Source: Isoperla grammatica (lineage: Eukaryota > Arthropoda > Insecta > Plecoptera > Perlodidae). Taken from it: 64,000 nucleotides of DNA. Both the position numbers and the translations under genes were made by a program. Where the stretch lies: positions 42,300,688 to 42,364,687 of the forward strand of contig OX246739.1 of assembly GCA_945910005.1 (NCBI GenBank), in the 5' to 3' direction. The notes beneath the pieces were generated by a model. The model was not told the DNA's origin. It did not search any database and saw only the letters and a list, made by a program, of their open reading frames with translations. Positions 12,562 to 23,100 of this stretch are shown here, piece by piece. How positions within the stretch are numbered: the stretch's first letter is position 1; the number at the start of each line of letters is the position of its first letter.

Positions 12562-12723
12562 CTTGGAGCTGTTGGATCCCAGTCGGCGCCGTCTCTTGTT
12601 GTAGTTGATGAGAAACTTGAGTCGGTTACACTCGTCGAACGAGCACTTGTCGGTCACCGAGTACATCAGGATGAAAGCTTCGGCCCAGCGGATGTTGGCC
12701 TCGAGAGTCAGGCATTCGCTCTC
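12562..12723 (-). CDS. GTPase exon 3: post-switch II segment
   Basis: Third coding exon, 54 codons, with acceptor GTTCCAG ending at 12724 and donor TCCAAG|GTAACG at 12561. It encodes ESECLTLEANIRWAEAFILM, then YSVTDKCSFDECNRL, a typical helix-2/beta-4 and alpha-3 region of RERG/RASL-type proteins (an RWAxAF-like stretch, then YSVTD and a SF pair). The end is basic and Ser-rich (KRRRRLGSNSSK), a small insertion relative to canonical Ras. An alternative AG 16 bp upstream would break the frame, so 12723 is the preferred start. The exon is clearly more GC-rich than the flanking introns. Confidence 0.88.
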
Positions 12724-13278
12724 CTGGAACACGGGACATCTAAAGAACATCCGTCTTATGCACAGATATCACCTTCCACGAAGTCGAGAATATTTCGTCA
12801 TGTTAAATTCAAAATATCGTTCATTTTCATTTCGCAGTTTTGTTTTATTGAACAATATCAATCAACTGAAAATACGTACCATTAATCCCCAAAACTGACA
12901 TTTTAAATTTGTCTTTATTCTATTTCGTAGGCCTACCCACATTTGGTAAAAACAAAACCAATTTTTTTTATTATAATGAAAATTAGGTAAAATATAAAAA
13001 TAAGCATTTGTTGCAAAAGAATCAATAAAAATCAAATGAAATAAAAAAATGAACAAAAATTCATTGAAATAAAAATAGTCAGCAAAAATTAATAATCAAA
13101 AAAATCACAAAATCAAAAAAATCAATTTTGATTTCAAAATTAAAAATCAGTGTACCTACATAAAAAAGTCAAGTTGTCAACCCCTCGAAAACGAGCGTAT
13201 TAATATATGAACTGTATAAATAACGTTATTCAAGTACGTGGACAGAAAAAAAAGAACAAATGTTTGGAATGCCAACTG

Positions 13279-13392
13279 CACGTAGAGTTCCCGTGGTATC
13301 ACCCATCCAAGTACTGACCACGCCCAATGTTGCTTAACCTCAGTGGTCGGTCGAGCACCGATGCATTTATTATAGTATGGCCGTTGACGACG
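13279..13392 (-). pseudogene. 5S rRNA-like copy 1 (degenerate)
   Basis: On the minus strand the sequence follows eukaryotic 5S rRNA: a GGCCATAC-type 5' region, GGTGCTCGACCGACCACTGA in the A-box region, then TTAAGCAACATTGGGCGTGG and GTACTTGGATGGGTGA, ending in CACGGGAACTC. Substitutions in the stems and the 5' end make a working 5S gene unlikely. It may be a 5S pseudogene or the head of a 5S-derived (SINE3-type) retroposon. Confidence 0.8.
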
Positions 13393-13665
13393 ACAGTAGG
13401 GTACCCAATTCTCTGATACTTATGACTGAGATACTTAGTTCCATATTTTGTAATGTTATATTTTTTAAATTAAAATTAGGTACAAAAGAATTTGGAACGT
13501 AATAATATGTGTTTCAGGCGTACATACAGTGCAAACATGGTATGAAATGAGCGTTTTAAAATACGAACTGTATTGAAGCTAAATAATGACGTTTTGATCA
13601 AAAAATAATAAATGACGATATATATAATTTGAAACCCCATTTGAGCCCAATTTTTATTTGTCAAG

Positions 13666-13780
13666 GGCACGTGGTGTTCCCAAGCTGTCACCCATACAAG
13701 TACTGACCACGCACGATGTTACTTACCTTCGATGACTGGACGAGAACCGGTGTATTCAACATGGTATGGCCGTCGACCAC
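13666..13780 (-). pseudogene. 5S rRNA-like copy 2 (degenerate)
   Basis: A second minus-strand 5S-like copy about 387 bp from the first. It has GGCCATACCATGTTGAATAC, ACCGGTTCTCGTCCAGTCAT, CGTGGTCAGTACTTG and GGGAACACCACGTGCC. Downstream DNA (minus sense) after both copies shares the motif ACAGTTCRTATWTTAAWACG, so either a 5S-containing unit was duplicated in tandem or two copies of one 5S-derived retroposon sit here. Confidence 0.82.
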
Positions 13781-14429
13781 GGACGGTCACAACCATTCTC
13801 TATCGGTGCTATTATCAATATCTACATTTTGATTAATATCGTTACAATCTGGATGCTTGATTATTTTCATTAAAACATATTTCCATTTATGTATCTTGAT
13901 TTGATATTGAAAACATGTTACTCATGATTTGCATGGCATTTATTTTAAATTATGTAAATTAATTAATTGTGTAATCACACATGGTAATTATTTCACTCAA
14001 GGATTCTTTCAGTCACAATTACAAACTAAATTGACTTAATGAAAAAACTATCAAAACTATAGTGAACATAATTTATAAAATATTGCATGATGACAATTAT
14101 TACTAGATTTGTGACATTTTGTCACACAACATTTGCGTGTGATGTGAGGTTGTGACCAGTCCCTCGCTTTGCCTCTCTCTGTCCTGTGTCTGCGAGTTAG
14201 ACTATCCCATTTCTTCTCTCACGACTAACGCTAAAGCGGGCAAAAACATGCAACACACACAAAGAACTTTTGAAATCCGCAAGAAAAGTAGAAAGAGTGC
14301 ACATAAAATAAGACCATATTGAGTAAACGCTCATCACTTTTGATAATATTTCTCTAATCACAGATGAATCAACGACTCGATCGATCACTTCGCCACGTTT
14401 TACCAACGTTAGGATTCTGCTGACGTCTA

Positions 14430-14595
14430 GCTTGAAAAGTACTGATAAACTGATAGAGTTGGCTCTGTGCGTAGCACACGAGGTCCTCATTCCTGAGGTC
14501 AACGGTTCGATACCCACTACCGTCTATTCTGACAATGTCTTCACCTGTCACAAGGTGAATTTGGGGGATTGTCATACCTCGAACATTCATTACCA
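14430..14595 (+). repeat. Putative tRNA-derived SINE fragment
   Basis: Contains a Pol III B-box-like GGTTCGATACC near 14502 with an A-box-like TAGAGTTGGCTCTG about 50 bp upstream and a CCTCA/TGAGG stem between them, as in a tRNA head. The tail after it has no family I recognise. A real tRNA is unlikely because the acceptor stem does not close. Confidence 0.4.
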
Positions 14596-14634
14596 ACTAT
14601 AACAAACACCGCAACACCTAGTGTACTACTGTCA

Positions 14635-15236
14635 CAACTTACATGTGTTTGACCTGTTTTTCCTGACATATATCACTTCTGTCACAACTTACATGTGTTT
14701 GGCCTGTTTTTCCTGGCATATCACTACTGTCTCAACTTACATATGGTTGGCCTGTTCTTCCTGGCATATCCCTATACTGTCACAACTAACATGTGTTTAG
14801 CCTGTTCTTCCTGGCATATCACTATACTGTCTCAACTTACATGTGTTTGGCCTGTTTAGCCTGGCATATCACTACTGTCACAACTTACATGTGGTTGGCC
14901 TGTTCTTCCTGGCATATCACTACTGTCACAACTTACATGTGGTTGGCCTGTTCTTCCTGGCATATCCCTACTGTCACAACTTACATGTGTTTGGCCTCTT
15001 TTTCCTTACATATCACTATACTGTCTCAGCTTACATGTGTTTGGCCTGTTTAGCCTGGCATATCACTACTGTCTTAACTTATGTGTTTGGCCTGTTCTTC
15101 CTGGCATATCACTACTGTCTTAACTTATGTGTTTGGCCTGTTTAGCCTGGCATATCACTACTGTCTTAACTTATGTGTTTGGCCTGTTCTTCCTGACATT
15201 GCACTATACTGTCACAACTTACATGTGGTTGGCCTG
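14635..15236. repeat. 48-51 bp minisatellite at the exon 2 donor, about 12 copies
   Basis: Tandem units with the core ACTTACATGTGKTTGGCCTG plus a TTCTTCCTGGCATATCACTA-like spacer, running up to and into the last 14 bases of exon 2. In gene sense each core reads CAGGCC(A)AMCACAT|GTAAGT, which is the exon 2/intron 2 junction itself. In units near 15077, 15121 and 15166 the core is shortened (ACTTATGTG), which destroys the GT donor; most others keep it. Unit lengths are multiples of 3. Confidence 0.92.
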
Positions 15237-15359
15237 CTGTGTCCAGTATTTCGAAGAAAACCATCTCGTTGTCTATGACTGTGTGGAATGTGTAAACCTT
15301 CTCAAGGTTGGGGTCGTACTCGCCGATGTATCGTCTCGTGATGAACCGAACCACCAGGG
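15223..15359 (-). CDS. GTPase exon 2: switch I to DTAGQ
   Basis: Second coding exon, 137 nt. The acceptor TTCCAG ends at 15360 and the donor is CAT|GTAAGT at 15222. It encodes [19 protein letters not shown] followed by the beta-2/beta-3 hairpin and [10 protein letters not shown], the G3 motif with the catalytic Gln. Two features are odd. In switch I the usual invariant Thr of DPT(I/L)E is Asn (codon AAC, DPNLE). The exon ends with Pro-His after DTAGQ, and those last 14 bases plus the donor are identical to the unit of the 48-51 bp minisatellite that begins at once downstream. The frame is otherwise clean and joins exon 3 in phase 0. Confidence 0.87.
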
Positions 15360-16692
15360 CTGGAACCATACATTGAATTCATCGAAATCACCTTGGTATT
15401 ATTTTTATTATATTTATATTATTTAATATTTTTAAATCAGTTCTTTTCTATAACCGGATAGGACATACATATAAATAAGTCTCCGTCTGAGTCGGAGGGT
15501 ACACGTCCACGGGTAACTCTTCTTATCGTACGAGGTAAAACAAAATACCTCCCGCTTCATATAACCTTGATGATAGCTGTGCCTTTAAACAATTCAATGT
15601 TAATAATAATCCTAAATGTAAGTGAGTAAATGACATAACTTAACACGGCAGAAAATAACAAAAGTGATATATATATACGACCACAAGCAGAGTACACCAT
15701 AAAAGTGTTTTTCTATCACATCCGTCATTTCAGGATAAAAAGTGTGTGTTCTGTATAATAAAGCTTTTTGACCCGGAAAAGTCGTTTTGTTGGATGATTA
15801 GAACAACACGTTGACTATATGAGGTCACTTGCGTACATGCACGTATAGCAACATACGTATAGCGTACATGCATGAGCAATACGAATTGTACTCGTTTTTT
15901 AAATGTTGATCACTTTATATGAGTATAAAGGAAGTGATGCGTATAAAGGTATTGGTTCTCACTTTTGAAATCTTTGTAAAAAGCTTATTTTGTATTCTAA
16001 ACAAATATTATTTAACATAATATACAAATAGCATTACAGCAAATTCACCCGCATACATAAAATGAAAATCTTTGATAATGACATAAACTATATTATATAA
16101 CACGCTCTACACACACTATTCGATAGATTGTTTCGGTTCGAGCTTATTTGCAATGTTCATCCTAAATCTACACGAAGTGTATGATTATTAGTTTGTAAAA
16201 TCGTAAATGATGCTTATACTTTTCAAAGAAAAAGTGGAAACAGAAAATCACTATTCTTTGGAACTTTAATAAATAGAAGTGGGGAACTGGAAATAATCAT
16301 TTTTAGTGTGGTTGTTTGTATATACAATACAAATTTGTAAGACACGATCTCAAATATTCGTAACATGGCCACAAGTTTTAATTCAATGAGCTACTTGACG
16401 CATCGAAGTTGCGTTTTCTATACGAAACATGTTGTATCAAGACGGGATTTCTAATTTTCCATTTTCTTGGTACTCTCCAACCTTCTTTAGAAGTTTACAA
16501 AATAGTGTTCTTAACAGTTTGACCTAATTTCGCCTCGAGTCACGACGATTAAAGAAACAAATAAGATACAAACATAAAACACTAGTGGGAAAAGTTGTTA
16601 TTTTCCAATGTGACATATCCTTACGAGGTAAGCCATAAACCGCAAGTGCGATGTCACACCTAGCATGTCTATTGGTATAGGTCTAGTGGTAT

Positions 16693-16972
16693 AGGTCTCT
16701 CACAGCAAGAAGTAAGAAAGTAAGATTAGTATCAGGACCGCCCACATCTTAGTACAATTTGGTTGCGGTATGTTTTTTGACGGTCACGCACAAGAAAACG
16801 TGCAAGCAGGTTTCCGTCAAAAAACTTAGCGCCACCAAATTATACTAGATATCGGGAAAAACGTTAGTGATTCGCACTTGTTAAGTTGGAAACTAACTGT
16901 GGGCGGTCCTGACTCCCCTGACACTATCTTACTTCTTGCACAGACAACTGTGCTTCTTGGTGTGAGATACCT
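16693..16972. mobile_element. Foldback/MITE-like element with nested inverted repeats
   Basis: Outer inverted ends AGGTCTCTCACAGCAAGAAG and (complement) AGGTATCTCACACCAAGAAG. Inside them is a second pair TCAGGACCGCCCACA/TGTGGGCGGTCCTGA, and in the centre a hairpin TTTTTTGACGG/CCGTCAAAAAA. No coding capacity. The target-site duplication is not clear. Confidence 0.7.
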
Positions 16973-17609
16973 TTAGTTGGGATCATTCTCAAGCTAAAAC
17001 CACAGGTGACAGCTACGCGCGTCGCTTCCATTAGATAAACGTGGGCTTGGCAGAGATTCAAGCACGAAAAGGTCAGAGATCACATTCACGACGGACGACT
17101 TCTGAGAGAATCAACGAAAGCTGACTCAGTTTACACAAAATAGGACTGAAACGTGACGCCTTTACATAATCTTGTTCTGTTTCACAGACTATAACACGGA
17201 TATGAAAAAGATTTCACAGAAAATAAAAAAAATGTTTTATCTACAAAATATAGGATTTTCTAATACACCCACTTCAACTATAATAAAAATAACAACCTTA
17301 ATTGGTTTCTGCAGCCATAGCTGTTGCCGTAAGACACAGAATAACAAACAATTTATATCAAAACGAAAATAGAAACAAATTACACTTATACACAACACTT
17401 ATTACAAAATACAATTTATATATAAACTAAACTACTTCTCACGTTGCGGATCTTCTTGATTGAATACCACTTTTTAATGAAGCTCAGAAACTGGGTTTTG
17501 TAGTAAAAGTAAACATATTTTAAAATTAAAATAAAACAAAATTAAAAATCAAACTTAAAATGTTATACACATTTGAACAAATACGAAAAATAAAAATTAT
17601 TTGTAAAAC

Positions 17610-17822
17610 ACTTAAGGTCCGCGCACACTTATCCGTCACGAAGCGCGACGAACGGAAGGAAATATATCCGATCGAATTAAATACAATTTCAATGTGACCC
17701 GCGTCCACGCTTAGCTGCGAGTTTATTTGCGTGGGCGAACGCCCGCCTCCGCGCCGTGTGTAACTTCTGCGGGCCTGCGGACGCGGGTCTGGCCCGCACC
17801 ATGTGAAGCGGCCCTTATCGGG
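17610..17822. mobile_element. Possible small MITE, GC-rich
   Basis: A GC-rich block with weakly matching ends AAGGTCCGCGCACACTT and, as complement of the right end, AAGGGCCGCTTCACATGG. Imperfect and without a clear target duplication. Confidence 0.3.
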
Positions 17823-17899
17823 GTTGACAGGTTTGCGTGCTTTGGTGATGGCGAGTGCTATGCCGGCGGAAGCGTATGCTTCTAGTAGGGCCACCCTAA

Positions 17900-18107
17900 A
17901 GTTGAGAAACTGTAAGAATGACGGCCCCCTCCATATCCCCTTTACAGCTACCCGATCCCCCTCAACTCCATGACAACCTAACAAAATGAAAAGAGTAACT
18001 GAAAATCAGTGTGTTTCAGTTGTTCAGTTTGTTGTTTCATGAAGTTGAGGAGGGTCGGGTAGCAGTGGTGGGGATAAGGAGGAGGGTCATTCTTACAGTT
18101 TCTCAAC
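17900..18107. mobile_element. Hairpin MITE, about 208 bp
   Basis: Long imperfect inverted repeat: AGTTGAGAAACTGTAAGAAT at the left and its complement ending TTCTCAACT at the right. The pairing continues through the GGG-rich stretch and GGGTCGGGTAGC to about CTCAACTCCATGA. No ORF. Centre about 17975-18035. Confidence 0.8.
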
Positions 18108-18452
18108 TATAGCTGACAGGTCGAGGTTGAGAAGCCAGACGAAATGCAGTCCACGTTCTCCTCTTTCCCCTTTACTCCCCGTTACGTCCGACGTACTTGA
18201 CCAGTTCCTCCAAACACCCCCCGACATCACATGATCCAGTTGCCAAGTACATCGTTAAACATGGAATAATTAAAGTTTAGCATTGTAAAGCTACAAAAGT
18301 ACTGCATGATACTTTCAAATAGTTTTTTTTTATTTTACTGTTCACTTGTTATGGCAAACCAATATTGGAGACACGTGAACTGTCAACACAACGCAGTCTG
18401 GAACATTTCTACAATTAATTACAACACATGACCGTATCGGTTTGACTTCTGA

Positions 18453-19028
18453 TGTGGCCGTGCTCCACCTACCTATGTCTGAGCCATCGAGCTGTTTATA
18501 GTGTGGCCGTGCTCCACCTACCTATGTCTGAACCATCGAGCTGTTTATAGTGTGGCCGTGCTCCACCTACCTATGTCTGAGCCATCGAGCTGTTTATAGT
18601 GTGGCCGTGCTCCACCTACCTATGTCTGAACCATCGAGCTGTTTATAGTGTGGCCGTACTCCACCTACCTATGTCTGAGCCATCGAGCTGTTTATAGTGT
18701 GGCCGTGCTCCACCTACCTATGTCTGAACCATCAAGCTGTCTATAGTGTGGCCGTGCTCCACCTACCTATGTCTGAGCCATCGAGCTGTTTATAGTGTTG
18801 CCGTGCTCCACCTACCTATGTCTGAACCATCGAACCATCGAGCTGTCTATAGTGCGGCCGTGCTCCACCTATGTCAGAACCATCGAGCTGTCTCCAGTGC
18901 AGCCGTACTCCACCTATGTCTGAACCATCGAACCATCGAGCTGTCTATAGTGCGGCCGTGCTCCACCTATGTCAGAACCATCGAGCTGTCTCCAGTGCGG
19001 CCGTACTCCACCTATGTCTGAACCATCG
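18453..19028. repeat. 49-bp minisatellite with shorter variants
   Basis: Tandem units of 49 bp (TGTGGCCGTGCTCCACCTAC followed by CTATGTCTGARCCATCGAGC and a TGTTTATAG end). At least seven full-length copies are followed by shortened units lacking one CTAC or carrying a duplicated CGAACCATCGA. It lies mid-intron and is not adjacent to an exon, unlike the other two arrays. Confidence 0.95.
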
Positions 19029-19765
19029 AGCTTTCTAAACCGTGTCTCATGTGGCTTTAGGTATTGAGCAAAGGCGGTGAGAGAGATGCAAACCAGTGAA
19101 AACATGGCTTTTATTTACACAGATGGAGAACATTAAAACTCGATTCTGTCCTGGTGAGATCAAGGCGATATTAGGTTGTCAAAATACTATTAAATTTTGG
19201 TGACGTATCTGTTGTCTATTTTTAATGCAAATCTGTCTGACCATACATTCAAAGTTCGTTCAAAGTTCGTTCGTATTAAGTTACTTTTTAAAACGATCGC
19301 GATGAAGTTCCAGTAATAATATTAATAATACAATGATGCATTATTCATTTGCATGAAAATGTTTTTTTTTTCCTCTTATGCAATGATGACCTTTCAGCCA
19401 TTCATTTTTCTCGCTATCCAATACAAATTAGCTTCTTGATCTGGCCTGCTCTGGTTGTCAGGCAGGGAGTCGATATCACTCTTCATGGCGGCACATCTGA
19501 AAAGGTGCGCCCTGTCTTGATGTACGTTTTTAAAATAAATATTATGTGAAGTAAGAATAATTTCATCATAACCTTGTGTTTAGATAAGAGAAACTGTTAA
19601 CATTAACAATTTCAACTATAAATAATTTATGAGGATTGTTATTAATATTGTGTTAGAGATGAGAGGAATGTGTTATATGGAAAATTTATATCAGTATGTT
19701 TGTGGTTGTTAAACACATTTAAATTAATAATAATGAATAACAAATAATAATAATTAAATAATCAA

Positions 19766-19813
19766 ATTATTATTATTATTATTATTATTATCATTATTAT
19801 TATTATTATTTTA
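19766..19813. repeat. (ATT)n microsatellite, 3' side of the LINE
   Basis: ATT repeats with one ATC and one extra T. In LINE sense it reads (AAT/TAA)n directly after the element's 3' end. Confidence 0.92.
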
Positions 19814-19925
19814 TTGTTGCAATACATACAAACTCGGTCAAAACCGGCATAAACATGTTGTACGGACACAAATGTCAAGTATTTCCATGTGTTTACCTTA
19901 TTAAAATCTACTTAGAACTACTTAA

Positions 19926-19981
19926 TATATCTTCTTCTTCTTCTTCTTCTTCTTCTTCTTCTTCTTCTTCTTCTTCTTCTG
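19926..19981. repeat. (CTT)n microsatellite
   Basis: About 18 CTT units with one G change, inside the 3' untranslated part of the LINE ((AAG)n in element sense). Confidence 0.95.
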
Positions 19982-20169
19982 CTTCTCAAATGCCCACATT
20001 TGGCTATATTCTTAATATATCATTGTCCACATTATTTTTTCCAAACCGAACTGTGGATGCTATGTACGGTCGTGGCCGATTTGTACTCATCCCAGCATTC
20101 GCTCTTTGTACGGTGGAAACCACGAAAACCACCATCGGGATGGAGAACTTCTTGAAGTCTTCATTCTTC

Positions 20170-23100
20170 TTAGTTCAAAAATTTTCGCACTATCCTACAC
20201 GTGTTCAAAATAATTGCTTTTTGCATCTCGATGTATATGTTCGGTTGGAGACCAATTAGTTTAATACTGTCATGGAGTTTACGTGGAACAATGCCATTTG
20301 CTGATATAATTAACGGTATAACAGTTACATTATTCTGCTTCCACAACCTTTTTATTTCAATTGATAATTCCTTATATCTGTTTATCTTTTCCCGCCAAGT
20401 TGTCTCTACATTGTGGCATAAAGGGACGGCAACATCAATTAAAATCGTTTCTTGTTTCTTCTTGTCAATAAATATAATATCCGGTCTATTGTGATGTATG
20501 GTTTGGTCTGTAATAACTGCCCGGTCGTAATATAATTTGTAGTCTTTACTATCTAATACCTTTTCAGGCTTGTATTTGTAATACGCAGTGGTTGTGTTTA
20601 TAAGTTTATACTTCATGGCTAATTTTTGATGTACAATGTTTGCAACTTGGTTATGCCTATGAAGATAATCTGTTTGACAAAGCATTTTGCACCCAGATAC
20701 GATATGTTCAATTGTTTCGCCGTTCAAATTACATTTTCTACATTTATCTTCCACTGTGACGTCTTTCAGTATGTATTTTTTGTAATTGTTAGTCTTGATT
20801 ACTTTATCTTGAATAGCGATCATAAATCCCTCTGTTTCGCTGAAAATGTCCCCGGACGTTAACCATTTGTTCGATGCTACCCTATCGACGCTATCCTTAA
20901 GAAGTTCTTTATAATGTCTGCTATGTAACGTCTTTTCTGATATTCTGATCTCTTTTGCTGTGTCAGAATTTAGTTTTTGAAGCAAGTTTAAATTTCCGTC
21001 ATTTAAATTGAGGGGAGAAAGCGACTTGTCTGCCGATACTATAGCTCTATGAAGTTGTGAATGTGGACATTTTGTATAAAAGTACTTTCTCAGAATTTCA
21101 ATTTGTTTATAATATAAATTGTTTAAATCAATCAAGCCTCTTCCCCCCTTTTCTCTAGGTAGAGTCACTCGTTCTATTGCTGACTTAGGGTGATGACTTC
21201 TGTATTTGGTGAATGTTGTGCGGGTGAGAATTTCTAGGGCATGAAGTTCTGTCTGTGTCCAGTTAATAATTCCAAATGAATATGTTAGTACCGGTATAGC
21301 ATAAGTGTTAATTGCTTTGATCTTGTTTTTACCATTCAATTGTGTTTTTAAAATGGATCCTATTCGTTTCTTGTATGCAGAAATTAGTTTACTTTTCATC
21401 AGTTTATGATCAATTCGTTTAGCCTGCGCAAATCCTAGATATTTGTATACGTCTTCTTCGTCCATTACTCCAATCCGGTTGTCTTCGTCAATTTCAAACT
21501 CTTCTAATTTCGTAATCTTTCCTTTGATGACATGAAGTGACTTACATTTATCAATTCCAAAATCCATACATATATCTCTACTGAATTCTAACGTTGAGTT
21601 AAGAAGATTCGTCATGTGTGTCGCATTTAAAGCATATAGCTTGAGATCGTCCATGTAGAATAGATGTGAAAGTGTGTGGCAAACCGTATTACCGTCCTTT
21701 ATCTTGAAACCATGTGTAGATTTGTTTAGTAAATGAGATAATGGATTTAATGAAAGACAAAACCATAACGCACTAAACGAGTCACCTTGAAAAATACCTC
21801 GTCGGATGTTAACTGGGTCAGTACATATCTGCTCTTTGCCTACGTTTAACTTTAATGTTGTTTTCCAACTCGTCATCGCTGTCCGCAAAAAGTTTACTAT
21901 CAATGGGTTTACTTTATAAATTTCCAGTATCTGTATTAGCCACGAATGTGGTGACGAATCATACGCTTTCTTGTAATCAATATAGCTAACGTGAATGTTT
22001 CTCTTCTTGTTGAAAGCTTGGTTCATTACAACAGAATCGATAATTAATTGTTCCTTACACCCTTGCGACAATTTACGACATCCCTTTTGTTCTTCAGCTA
22101 ATATATTGTGTTCTTCGCAGTGACTATATATTTTATTTGTTATGCACGATGTCAAGATTTTGTAAATAGTAGGTAAGCATGTAATTGGTCTATATTTACT
22201 TGGATTTTTGGTGTCATTATCTTTTGGTTTAAGAAATGTTATTCCTTCAGTAAAGAAATCTGGTAAATCCTTGTCTCCTAATATAAATTCATTAAGACAT
22301 TTAGCAATCTGGGTGTGCATGTTTGAAAACTTCTTGTACCAAAAATTTTGAATGTTATCGTTACCGGGTGCTTTCCAATTATGAGTATTTCGTATCGTTG
22401 ATTTTATATCATTTACACTGATGCCATCAAATGTCATTTCTTCGATATCACTCATTGCCTCGATTTCATCTTGAATCCATGTTGCATTGTGATTGTGCAT
22501 TAATGGGTTACTCCATATCCCACCCCAAAACTGTTCAATCTCTGTCTTCGATGGTATACCATTGCCTACTATTTCTTCTTTATTGTTAATTTGCTGATAG
22601 AATTCTTTTTCTTTTTCTTTAAACATTTCGTTTTGTTCCTTTCTATCACTACACTCTTTATATCTTCGTAGTCTTTTGGCTAATGCACTTACTTTTTGCT
22701 TTAGAGTATCCAAATATTCGTTTGTAGCCTCGTTCGGTGTTTCATGTATAGTATGGATTTTAAACCTTTCAAATATGTGTTGGCAATAGTGTAATATCTT
22801 TTTAGATCTATTACCCATCCTGAATTGTTCTAATCTCCCAATATCTCTCCTTAACTCGTTGATGCGTTTGACTAATCTTCGTTCCCATTTTGGAGTCTTA
22901 TTTGTTTTTATGTTCTGAGAATGTACCAACTTCATTTTTAATCCTAATTGTCTGACCACTGCTACGGCTCCACAATATATTGCTGCATGCACTTCCTCAA
23001 ACGACAATTCTTTCTTCGCGTAATCTAACAATATATGTGCGTTCATTACGTGCATTACTATGTCCATTTGCTTAGACTGTTTAGGTTTAGGAATTCTACG

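Larger units (their letters stand above)
12724..15222. other. Intron 2 of the GTPase gene
   Basis: 2.5 kb between exons 3 and 2. It contains two 5S-rRNA-like copies, a tRNA-like SINE block and a 48-51 bp minisatellite touching the exon 2 donor, each listed separately. No other coding sequence is seen. Confidence 0.75.

Noticed and set aside
13279..13780. Functional 5S rRNA genes
   Set aside because: Multiple substitutions in conserved stems and no intact 5' end in either copy.
14793..15426. Several overlapping plus-strand frames rich in HITTV/LACSSW repeats
   Set aside because: They are translations of the 48-51 bp minisatellite and the antisense of exon 2.
17526..17984. 152-codon minus-strand frame over a GC-rich block
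   Set aside because: It crosses the MITE candidates at 17610 and 17900, shows no domain, and its long frame follows from local GC content.
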